This document shows, piece by piece, positions 1 to 5,565 of a stretch of DNA of 5,898 bases (its first letter is position 1; each line of letters opens with the position of its first letter). The translations under genes and the position numbers were made by a program. This DNA is from Actinomycetes bacterium. Lineage in GTDB: Bacteria; Actinomycetota; Acidimicrobiia; Acidimicrobiales; Palsa-688. Under the pieces are notes generated by a model. It worked only from the letters and a program-made list of their open reading frames with translations. It searched no databases and had not been told where the DNA came from. The DNA is taken from positions 1 through 5,898 of the forward strand of contig JAKABK010000137.1 in assembly GCA_021796905.1 (NCBI GenBank). The letters are read 5' to 3'.

Positions 1-47
1 GCCGGGCACATCCGAGCGGCACTACACCCAGCTCAGCTCGCCACCCC

Positions 48-63
48 GCCGGGGCGCCCCGGC
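48..63. repeat. Perfect 16-bp palindrome
   Basis: GCCGGGGCGCCCCGGC equals its own reverse complement. It lies in the region without a supported gene, 150 nt downstream of the PPOX-class stop. It could be part of a terminator structure or a dimeric protein's binding site, but base composition makes such dyads likely by chance. Confidence 0.4.
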
Positions 64-141
64 CCACTCGGCCCGTGGCGGCACCCAGCGGATCGTGGTC
101 CCGACCAGCGGAATGGTGTGGTCAGGTACGGGTGCACCGGG

Positions 142-162
142 CCGGGGACGGCGGGACCCCGG
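142..162 (-). terminator. GC-rich hairpin downstream of the last gene, possible transcription end
   Basis: Arms CCGGGG (142-147) and CCCCGG (157-162) with a 9-nt loop, about 50-70 nt after the PPOX-class stop on the minus strand. No T-run follows, so it is not a classical intrinsic terminator; high-GC actinobacteria often have such U-poor structures at operon ends. In sequence this G+C-rich, chance hairpins are common. Confidence 0.25.
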
Positions 163-213
163 GCGGGGTGGGCGGCCTGCGCTCGCCGTGGGCCGCCTCT
201 GTGACCGCCAGGT

Positions 214-669
214 TCAACCGGCGGAGCCGCCGGCCGACCATCTGCGCTGGGACCCGTCGAAATCCGCGAGTGCCCAGCTGCGGGCCCGTGCCGGCACCAG
301 GCGGTAGAGGGCGTCGTAGTAGTCGTCGTGGGACGGGAGGTAGGCCAACTCGTTGGGGTACTTGGCGTCCAGGGCAGTCATCACCTCCCGATGGGCGGTG
401 GGCTGCCCCAGGTCCTCGAGACGGCCGTCGACGATGACCACGTCCTCGGCGCTCTCCAGGTGGAGAGCGACCCGCGGGTCTCGGCTCACGTGGCGGGCCT
501 TTGCCGACGTCCGGCTGGCGTAGAGGTGGAGTGCTCCCGCGACGACCACGCCCCATACGGGCACGGCGTGGGGCGCCCCGCCGGCGTCGACGGTCGTCAG
601 CCAGTAGTTGCGGGAGGCATCCAAGCGGGCGACGACCTCGCTCCAGGTGATCTCCTCGGCACTGCTCAC
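214..669 (-). CDS. Pyridoxamine 5'-phosphate oxidase (PPOX)-class protein, FMN- or F420-binding split-barrel
   Basis: 151 aa small protein with the split beta-barrel pattern of PPOX-class proteins: NYWLTTVDAGGAPHAVPVWG (21-40), the next strand VVVAGALHLYAS, the cofactor-phosphate region SRTSAKARHVSRDPRVALHL (52-71), DVVIVDGRLEDL, and the C-terminal YRLVPARARSWALADFDGS...RRW. This pattern is common among actinobacterial proteins that use FMN or coenzyme F420 to reduce or oxidise small molecules; the substrate here is unknown. The GTG start at 669 overlaps the folC stop as GTGA, and GAGGGG lies 5 nt upstream, so the start is well supported. It is the last gene of the transcription unit. Its role in folate C1 metabolism, if any, is not shown by the sequence. 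Codons 4-10 share an exact 20-nt stretch with a segment of fhs (see the repeat entries). Confidence 0.85.
   Translation of the reverse strand: MSSAEEITWSEVVARLDASRNYWLTTVDAGGAPHAVPVWGVVVAGALHLYASRTSAKARHVSRDPRVALHLESAEDVVIVDGRLEDLGQPTAHREVMTALDAKYPNELAYLPSHDDYYDALYRLVPARARSWALADFDGSQRRWSAGGSAG
641..660. repeat. Exact 20-nt direct repeat, copy 1 (in the PPOX-class gene)
   Basis: The 20 nt at 641-660 are identical to 5052-5071. On the minus strand both are read in the same codon register and encode AEEITW plus the AG of the next codon. This copy lies at codons 4-10 of the PPOX-class gene. Confidence 0.8.
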
Positions 670-2000
670 GGGTTCCCCTCTTGTCGATTGAGCCGGCGCA
701 GCGCGCCGACGAGGTAGAGCGAACCGGTGACGACCACCAGTCCGCCCGGTCCGACCTCGTCCCGGGCCCGGGCCAGGGCGGCTACCGGGTCGGTTTCTGT
801 CGTGATCGGGAGTGGCCCGCCGACGGCCGCGGCCGCCCGGGCGAGGGTCTCGGCCGGCAAGGCCCGGGGGGAGGGCGGTTCGGTGGCGACGACGGTGTCG
901 AAGCATCCGGCCCCGACCGCTCGGAGGAGCTCCTCGGGGTCACGCCCCCGGAGGACACCGCAGACGAGAGCCCGCCGGCCCCCGGGCGCGGCGGCGGCGT
1001 ACAGGTCGGCGAGCGCCTCCCGCAACGCCGCCGCGCCGGCCGGGTTGTGGGCGCCGTCGACCAGGACCGTCGGGGACCGGGAGAGGACCTCGAGGCGGCC
1101 GGCGATCGCCGGTACCGACAGGGCTTCGAGCGCTTCCGCCGGGAGCGGGGCGTCGAGGAGCGCCTCGGCGGCGCCGACCGCTAGCAGTGCGTTGTCGCAC
1201 TGGTAGCGACCGAGGGAACCGATCCGGACCCCGGGGTGCTCACCCCAGGGGGTGCTCAGGTCGACCACCTGGCCGTCGAGGCCGAGGGGGTGCCGCTGCG
1301 ACCATCGCAGCTCGGCGCCGAGCCCGAGGATCCTCCCGGGGCGCTCGGCCTCGAAGATCCCCCGGAGCCCGGGGTCGGTCTCGCCGGTCACGAGCGTCGC
1401 TCCCCGCTCGATGATCCCGGCCTTCTCGGCGGCGATGTGGGCCCGGGTGGGCCCGGCGACCTCGGTGTGGTCGAGCTCGATGTTGGTGACCACCGCGACC
1501 TGCCCGTGCACGACGTTGGTGGCGTCCCAGCGTCCGAGCATGCCGACCTCGACGACCGCCACGTCGACCCGGGCCCGGCGGAACCACCAGAGCCCGGCGG
1601 CGGTGAGCGCCTCGAACCAGGTGGGTCGGGTACCGCAGCGCTCGGCGGCGGCAGCCACCGCGGCGATCGCGACCCACAGCTCGTCGGGGGTGACCGGCCG
1701 GCCGTCGACGGCGACCCGCTCGGCGGGGTGCTCGAGGTGTGGGCTGCTGTAGACCCCGACCCGCCGCCCGGCGGCCCTCAGGACCGCGGCGGTCATGGCG
1801 GCGGTCGAGCCCTTGCCGTTGGTCCCGGTCACGTGGATCACCGGGTAGGCGTCCTCGGGGTGGTCGAGGGCGGCGACCAGGGCGGATATCCGTTCGAGGG
1901 TGGGTGCTCCCAGCCGCCCGGTGCGCTCGGCGTCGTAGAGCCCGTCGAGCCACGCCTCGGCCGCGGCGCGCCCGCCGGCGGCGGTCAGTGCTCCGGCCAA
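666..2000 (-). CDS. folC: Dihydrofolate synthase / folylpolyglutamate synthase
   Basis: Mur-ligase-like cytosolic enzyme that adds glutamate to dihydropteroate and/or to reduced folates using ATP; polyglutamylation retains folates in the cell and improves their affinity for C1 enzymes. 444 aa from the TTG at 2000. Motifs in order: N-terminal AEAWLDGLYDAERTG, the P-loop GTNGKGST (59-66), the omega-loop YSSPHL (84-89), FEALTAAG, EVGMLGRWDATN (151-162, family usually GLGGR), LDHT (176-179), EKAGI with the usually carbamylated lysine (192-196), AGRLEVL, VDGAHNP (314-320) and GSLYLVG near the end. No ATG or GTG exists between the previous gene and the P-loop, so the start must be non-canonical. 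TTG at 2000 overlaps the FolD 2 stop by 16 nt; CTG at 1988 is the alternative and would shorten the protein by four residues. No clear Shine-Dalgarno is seen, which suggests translational coupling. Whether it has one or both activities cannot be decided from sequence alone. Confidence 0.92.
   Translation of the reverse strand: MAGALTAAGGRAAAEAWLDGLYDAERTGRLGAPTLERISALVAALDHPEDAYPVIHVTGTNGKGSTAAMTAAVLRAAGRRVGVYSSPHLEHPAERVAVDGRPVTPDELWVAIAAVAAAAERCGTRPTWFEALTAAGLWWFRRARVDVAVVEVGMLGRWDATNVVHGQVAVVTNIELDHTEVAGPTRAHIAAEKAGIIERGATLVTGETDPGLRGIFEAERPGRILGLGAELRWSQRHPLGLDGQVVDLSTPWGEHPGVRIGSLGRYQCDNALLAVGAAEALLDAPLPAEALEALSVPAIAGRLEVLSRSPTVLVDGAHNPAGAAALREALADLYAAAAPGGRRALVCGVLRGRDPEELLRAVGAGCFDTVVATEPPSPRALPAETLARAAAAVGGPLPITTETDPVAALARARDEVGPGGLVVVTGSLYLVGALRRLNRQEGNP
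675..680 (-). promoter_or_regulatory. Ribosome binding site of the PPOX-class gene
   Basis: GAGGGG on the minus strand, 5 nt before the GTG at 669, inside the 3' end of folC. With the GTGA overlap of the folC stop it supports the GTG start. Confidence 0.65.
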
Positions 2001-2914
2001 GGCCGGATCGCCAGGTTGGTTTGTTGGAGGACCGCGCCGAGCAGGGCGTTTCGGACCAGCCAGACGTCGGTGACCGGGCCGACCCCGCCGGGCACCGGGG
2101 TGAGCGCCTCGGCCCGGGTGGCGACCGAGTCGAAGTCGAGGTCCCCGACCAGGCGCACCCCGCCGGTGGTCCGGTCCGGGACTGCGTTGATCCCGACGTC
2201 GACGGCGATCACCCCGTCTGCGACCATGTCGGCGCTGATCAGCCCGGGGACGCCGGCGGCGACGATCAGCACGTCGGCCTGGCGGGTGAAGGCGGCGAGC
2301 CGGCCGGCGGCCGAGGCGTGCTCGTCGCAGTCGATCACCACCGCCCCCCGGTCCAGAGCGAGCCAGATCGCCGGTTTCCCGACGTTGTGGCTGCGCCCGA
2401 CGATCACCACGGTCCGCCCCCGCAACCAGCTGGCCGGGTCGCGTCCGGTGCCGCGCAGATAGTCGTCGAGCAGCCAGAAACAGCTCGCCGGGGTGGACGG
2501 CACGAAACGAGGGGTGCCGCGGGCCATCAGCCCGGCGTTGACCGGGTGGACCGCCTCGACGTCTTTCAACGGGTCGAGGGTGGCGTAGAGGGAGATCTCG
2601 GACAACTGTGGGGGCAGGGGGCGCAGTACCAGGATGCCGGTGACCCGGGGATCGGCGTTGAGCTTGCCGACGGTGGCGAGCGCGTCGGCCTCCTCGACAT
2701 CCGCGGGAAGGCGTTCGGCCTGGAAACGGCAACCGACCGCCTCGGCCAAGCGACGCAACCGGCGTTCGTAGGCGTGGGCGGCGTAGTCGTCGCCGACCAC
2801 CACGCTCGCGAGGCCGGGGGCCCCACCGGAGCGTCGGAGGGTGGCCAGCTCCCGCTCCAGGCGGCCCCGCAGCGTCGCGGAGACCGCAGCGCCGTCGATG
2901 ATCGTCGCGTCCAT
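1985..2914 (-). CDS. FolD-family protein 2: probable methylene-THF dehydrogenase lacking cyclohydrolase residues
   Basis: 309 aa, FolD fold throughout: IIDGAAVSATLRGRLE, LASVVVGDDYAAHAYE, GILVLRPLP, LKDVEAVHPVNAG (117-128), STP (140-142), the Rossmann loop VGRSHNVGKP (172-181), VIAVDVGIN, and LTPVPGGVGPVT (271-282). Against E. coli FolD the alignment is ungapped around the active site: Y50 is kept as Y49, but K54 becomes L53, Q98 becomes L97 and the Asp of VDG becomes E120 (VEA). These residues are needed for cyclohydrolase action in the family, so I infer a dehydrogenase-only enzyme (5,10-methylene-THF to 5,10-methenyl-THF). The strand after the glycine loop ends VVIDCDEH (192-199). Acidic residues there, in place of basic ones, favour NAD over NADP (inference). 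The ATG at 2914 is well supported by GGGAGG 8 nt upstream. The frame is open upstream to 2950, but that would overlap FolD 1. The gene overlaps the start of folC. Annotation pipelines would probably call this a bifunctional FolD. Confidence 0.9.
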   Translation of the reverse strand: MDATIIDGAAVSATLRGRLERELATLRRSGGAPGLASVVVGDDYAAHAYERRLRRLAEAVGCRFQAERLPADVEEADALATVGKLNADPRVTGILVLRPLPPQLSEISLYATLDPLKDVEAVHPVNAGLMARGTPRFVPSTPASCFWLLDDYLRGTGRDPASWLRGRTVVIVGRSHNVGKPAIWLALDRGAVVIDCDEHASAAGRLAAFTRQADVLIVAAGVPGLISADMVADGVIAVDVGINAVPDRTTGGVRLVGDLDFDSVATRAEALTPVPGGVGPVTDVWLVRNALLGAVLQQTNLAIRPWPEH

Positions 2915-2918
2915 GCCC

Positions 2919-3824
2919 TCAGCCTCCCACTCCGCCCACCCGGCGCGCACCCGGGCCCGCAGCGCTGCGCAGGTAGCAGCCCCGGGCGGCGGCGACGGTG
3001 TTGGCGAGCAGCACTGCCACGGTCATCGGGCCGGCACCGCCGGGGTTGGGGACCACCGCGCCGGCCACCGCCCGGACCGCCGGGTCGACGTCACCGACGA
3101 GCCTCCCCTCCACCCAGGAGACCCCGACGTCGACGACCGTAGCCCCCGCCTTCACCCACCCCGGGCCGACCAGGTGGGCGCGGGCAGCGTCGGAGACCAC
3201 CAGGTCGGCCTCCCGGCACGACCGGTCGGCGTCGGTGTCGGCGGGGTCGATCACGCTCACCGACACGACCCCGGCGGCGACGAGCATCAACGCGAGCGGG
3301 ATCGCGACCATCGAACCGGTCCCGACCACCGCCGCCCGACGACCGCGCAGCGCGATCCGGTAGCTGTCGAGGAGGTCGAGGATCCCCGCGGCGGTGGCCG
3401 GCCGGTGGCCGGGCGCGCCGAGCACCAGCCGTCCGAGCGAGGTGGCGGTCATCCCGTCGACGTCCTTGTCGGGGGGGATGCACGCCGCGGCGGACACCTC
3501 GTCGAGCCCGGAACCCTCGGGAACGGGCAGCTGGAGGAGGATCCCGCTGACCGCCGGATCGGTCCCGAGGGAGGTGATCTCGGCCTCCAGGGCCGCCTGG
3601 CCGACGGTGGCGGGCAGCTGCACGCCCCGCACCTCGATCCCGACCCGGCGCGCGGCGGCGTGCTTGAGCGCCACGTAGCGAACGCTGGCCTCGTCGTCGC
3701 CGACGAGCACTGTGGCGAAGACCACCGGTGGGCCGTCAGCAGCCGCGACCTCGGCGGCGAGCGAGCCGAGGATCTCGTCCCGCCGGCGTCTCCCGTCGAG
3801 CACCACGGCGCCGCCCGCAGCCAT
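2919..3824 (-). CDS. folD: FolD-family protein 1: probable methenyl-THF cyclohydrolase with a degenerate dinucleotide site
   Basis: 301 aa, with both FolD domains. FolD normally oxidises 5,10-methylene-THF with NADP and hydrolyses 5,10-methenyl-THF to 10-formyl-THF. The N-terminal catalytic domain is well kept: VLVGDDEAS, Y50 and K54 (YVALK), Q98 in GILLQLPVP, and D123 in PPDKDVDG, matching E. coli Y50, K54, Q98 and D121. The Rossmann part is unusual. The family G(R/A)(S/G)xxVG(R/K)P is GTGSMVAIP (168-176), the strand end that usually carries basic residues for the NADP phosphate reads VIDPAD, and the folate-loop CTP is ATA. The C-terminal block is PNPGGAGPMT instead of PVPGGVGPMT. A Gly/Ala/Arg tail of about 20 residues follows. 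These features suggest a cyclohydrolase with weak or no dehydrogenase activity (inference). The ATG at 3824 lies 26 nt after the fhs stop with only a weak GGGACGG upstream; an in-frame CTG at 3854, overlapping that stop, is possible. It is followed 4 nt later by a second FolD gene. Confidence 0.9.
   Translation of the reverse strand: MAAGGAVVLDGRRRRDEILGSLAAEVAAADGPPVVFATVLVGDDEASVRYVALKHAAARRVGIEVRGVQLPATVGQAALEAEITSLGTDPAVSGILLQLPVPEGSGLDEVSAAACIPPDKDVDGMTATSLGRLVLGAPGHRPATAAGILDLLDSYRIALRGRRAAVVGTGSMVAIPLALMLVAAGVVSVSVIDPADTDADRSCREADLVVSDAARAHLVGPGWVKAGATVVDVGVSWVEGRLVGDVDPAVRAVAGAVVPNPGGAGPMTVAVLLANTVAAARGCYLRSAAGPGARRVGGVGG
2923..2928 (-). promoter_or_regulatory. Ribosome binding site of FolD 2
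   Basis: GGGAGG on the minus strand, 8 nt before the ATG at 2914 and inside the last codons of FolD 1. It is the strongest Shine-Dalgarno in the window and fixes the FolD 2 start, excluding the longer open frame to 2950. It also suggests that the dehydrogenase-like copy is translated independently and well. Confidence 0.8.
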
Positions 3825-3850
3825 CGCTGCCGTCCCGGTCGTCCCGCCGG

Positions 3851-5548
3851 TCAGGACAGCCCTACGATCCCGCCGTCGGCGTCGAGGTCGATCGAGAACG
3901 CCGCGGGGTTGGTGCCGAGCCCGGGCATCGTGCGCATGTCCCCGCAGATCGGGTACACGAACCCGGCCCCGACCGAGGCCCGTACCTCCCGCACCGGCAG
4001 GCTCCAACCGCTCGGGGCGCCTTTCAAGGTGGGGTCCGATGAGATCGACAGGTGGGTCTTGGCGATGCAGACCGGGAGGTTGCCGAAACCGGCCGCCTCG
4101 TAACGGTCGAGCTGGCGGGCTGCGAGCGGGCTGTAGGTGACCCCGTCGGCACCGTAGACCCTGCGGGCGACGGTGTCGATCTTGTCCCGCAACGCCATGT
4201 CGTCGGGGTAGAGCATCCGGAAATCCGACGGTTCCTCCGCGGCTTCGACAACCGCTTCGGCCAGCTCGGTCGCTCCCGCACCACCCTGGGCGAAATGCTG
4301 GCAGATCGCCACCCGGGCGCCCATCGACCCGGCGATCTCGGCGATCGCCTCCCACTCGGAGGGGTGGTCGGTCGGGAAGGCGTTGACCGCCACGACCGGG
4401 GTGACACCGTGGAGCTTGATGTTCTCGATCTGCTTGGCCAGGTTCGCGCCGCCGATGTGCACCTCGTCGGGGTTCTCGGCGAGCAACGCCTCGGGCAGCG
4501 GGCGCCCCGCGACGACCCGGTGGTTGCCGGAGTGGGCCTTGAGCGCCCGGACCGTCGCTACGACCACCGCAGCGTCGGGGGTGAGCCCCGAGTTACGGCA
4601 CTTGATGTTGAAGAAGCGTTCGGCTCCCATGTCGGCACCGAACCCGGCCTCGGTGATCAGGTAATCCCCGGAGTGGATACCGATCAGGTCGGCGATCACC
4701 GAGCTGTTACCGTGCGCGATGTTGCCGAACGGTCCGGCGTGGACCAGCACCGGGGTGTTCTCCATCGTCTGCAACAGGTTCGGGGCCATCGCGTCGCGCA
4801 TGATCACCGCCATCGCCCCCGCGCCCCGCAGGTCCTCGGCGGTCACCGGGGACCCCGACGCGCTGTAACCGACCACCACCCGGCCGAGCCGGGCCCGCAG
4901 GTCCGCCAGCGAGCTCGCCAACGCGAAGATCGCCATCACCTCCGACGCGGCGGTGATGTCGAAACCGCTCTGACGGCAGACCCCGTCCTCCTTGCTGCCG
5001 AGACCGGTGACGATGTTGCGCAGGCTCCGGTCGTTGACGTCGAGAACCCGTCTCCAGGTGATCTCCTCGGCCGACAAGCCGAGGGCGTTGCCCTGGTAGA
5101 GGTGGTTGTCGACGATCGCGGACAGCAGGTTGTGCGCGGCGGTGACCGCGTGGAAGTCCCCGGTCAGGTGCAGGTTCAAGATCTCCATCGGGACGACCTG
5201 GCTGTAGCCGCCGCCGGCGGCCCCACCCTTGATCCCGAAGGTCGGACCCATCGACGGTTGACGGATCGCGATCGTCGCCTGCTTGCCGATGTGGTGCATC
5301 GCCTGGCCGAGCCCGACGGTCGTGGTGGTCTTGCCCTCCCCGAGCGGGGTGGGGGTGATCGCCGAGACCACCACGTACTTGGCCTTCGGGCGCTGCGCGA
5401 GCTCGGCGACAGCGTCGAGCTTGATCTTCGCCACCTGCTCCCCGTATGGGACCAGCAGGTGCTCACCGATCCCCATCGCAGCGGCTATCTCCGACATCGG
5501 TTTGAGCGACGCCCCCCGGGCGATCTCCAGGTCTGAAGGGAATGCCAT
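3851..5548 (-). CDS. fhs: Formate-tetrahydrofolate ligase (10-formyl-THF synthetase)
   Basis: This cytosolic enzyme (EC 6.3.4.3) catalyses formate + ATP + THF to 10-formyl-THF + ADP + Pi, reversibly. It has 565 aa from the ATG at 5548, close to the usual size of about 555-560. Diagnostic blocks appear in family order: the ATP-binding loop TPTPLGEGKT (65-74), the signature GIKGGAAGGGY (105-115), VHAGPFGNIAHGNSS, VATVRALKAHSG (330-341), CIAKTHLSISSDPT (from 494), and the C-terminal VREVRASVGAGF...GDMRTMPGL (519-544). An upstream in-frame GTG at 5557 would add three residues (MKT) and overlap the soxG stop as GTGA. I prefer the ATG because proteins of this family often begin M(A)FPSDLEIA and because GGTGA lies 5 nt upstream of it. 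In this operon, after a sarcosine-oxidising enzyme, the reverse reaction that yields formate and ATP is the likely physiological direction (inference). The second signature normally ends in Gly-Gly; here it is Ser-Gly. Confidence 0.97.
   Translation of the reverse strand: MAFPSDLEIARGASLKPMSEIAAAMGIGEHLLVPYGEQVAKIKLDAVAELAQRPKAKYVVVSAITPTPLGEGKTTTTVGLGQAMHHIGKQATIAIRQPSMGPTFGIKGGAAGGGYSQVVPMEILNLHLTGDFHAVTAAHNLLSAIVDNHLYQGNALGLSAEEITWRRVLDVNDRSLRNIVTGLGSKEDGVCRQSGFDITAASEVMAIFALASSLADLRARLGRVVVGYSASGSPVTAEDLRGAGAMAVIMRDAMAPNLLQTMENTPVLVHAGPFGNIAHGNSSVIADLIGIHSGDYLITEAGFGADMGAERFFNIKCRNSGLTPDAAVVVATVRALKAHSGNHRVVAGRPLPEALLAENPDEVHIGGANLAKQIENIKLHGVTPVVAVNAFPTDHPSEWEAIAEIAGSMGARVAICQHFAQGGAGATELAEAVVEAAEEPSDFRMLYPDDMALRDKIDTVARRVYGADGVTYSPLAARQLDRYEAAGFGNLPVCIAKTHLSISSDPTLKGAPSGWSLPVREVRASVGAGFVYPICGDMRTMPGLGTNPAAFSIDLDADGGIVGLS
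5052..5071. repeat. Exact 20-nt direct repeat, copy 2 (in fhs)
   Basis: Identical to 641-660. This copy encodes the AEEITW of SAEEITWRRVLDVNDRSLR in fhs. The following WRRVLDVNDRSLR part is the segment that is conserved in formate-THF ligases, so this is the natural place of the peptide. Coincidence between similar codon choices is a real possibility. Confidence 0.8.
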
Positions 5549-5553
5549 TGTCT

Positions 5554-5565
5554 TCACCAGTCCTT
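5554..5565 (-). promoter_or_regulatory. Ribosome binding region of fhs, overlapping the soxG stop
   Basis: The minus strand reads AAGGACTGGTGA here. AAGGA lies 3 nt before the GTG at 5557 (too close) and 12 nt before the ATG at 5548 (far); GGTGA lies 5 nt before the ATG. The soxG TGA sits inside this region, so ribosomes ending soxG are placed directly on the fhs start. The arrangement suits coupled translation, with the ATG somewhat favoured. Confidence 0.5.

Larger units (their letters stand above)
1..213. other. Region with no supported gene
   Basis: After the PPOX-class stop I find no start codon with a ribosome binding site leading to a recognisable protein on either strand. Plus frame 1 is open from the edge to a TGA at 202-204 without a recognisable motif. 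The minus frame that continues in phase from the PPOX-class stop is open to a TAG at 22-24 but has no ATG, GTG or TTG until deep inside. Two dyads (48-63 and 142-162) are the only structure seen. The tail or head of a neighbouring gene cut by the window edge cannot be excluded. Confidence 0.5.

Noticed and set aside
22..213. In-frame continuation of the PPOX-class gene past its TGA to a TAG at 22-24 (contains HTIPLVGTTIRWVPPRAEW), as readthrough or a small gene
   Set aside because: The lower half looks somewhat protein-like, but the first part is Arg/Pro-rich, there is no start codon with a ribosome binding site, and the PPOX-class protein is already complete with its usual C-terminal DFDGS...RRW.
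75..437. Plus-strand frame of 120 codons starting in the left region
   Set aside because: Arg/Gly/Pro-rich translation that runs antisense into the PPOX-class gene; no ribosome binding site or family resemblance.
2001..2732. Extension of the folC frame upstream to 2732 (688-codon frame)
   Set aside because: The extra part is Arg/Pro/Gly-rich and is the shadow of FolD 2; the FolC family begins just before AEAWLDGL.
3825..4355. Extension of the FolD 1 frame upstream into fhs (478-codon frame) as a fusion protein
   Set aside because: The added sequence is a low-complexity shadow of fhs; recognisable FolD sequence starts at about GGAVVLDGR.
1236..5536. Long plus-strand open frames (1236-2462, 1739-3142, 2841-4103, 4052-5536), up to 494 codons
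   Set aside because: They lie opposite well-supported folC, folD and fhs genes; their translations are Gly/Arg/Pro/Asp-rich and low in complexity, with no family motifs. Long antisense frames are expected at this G+C content.
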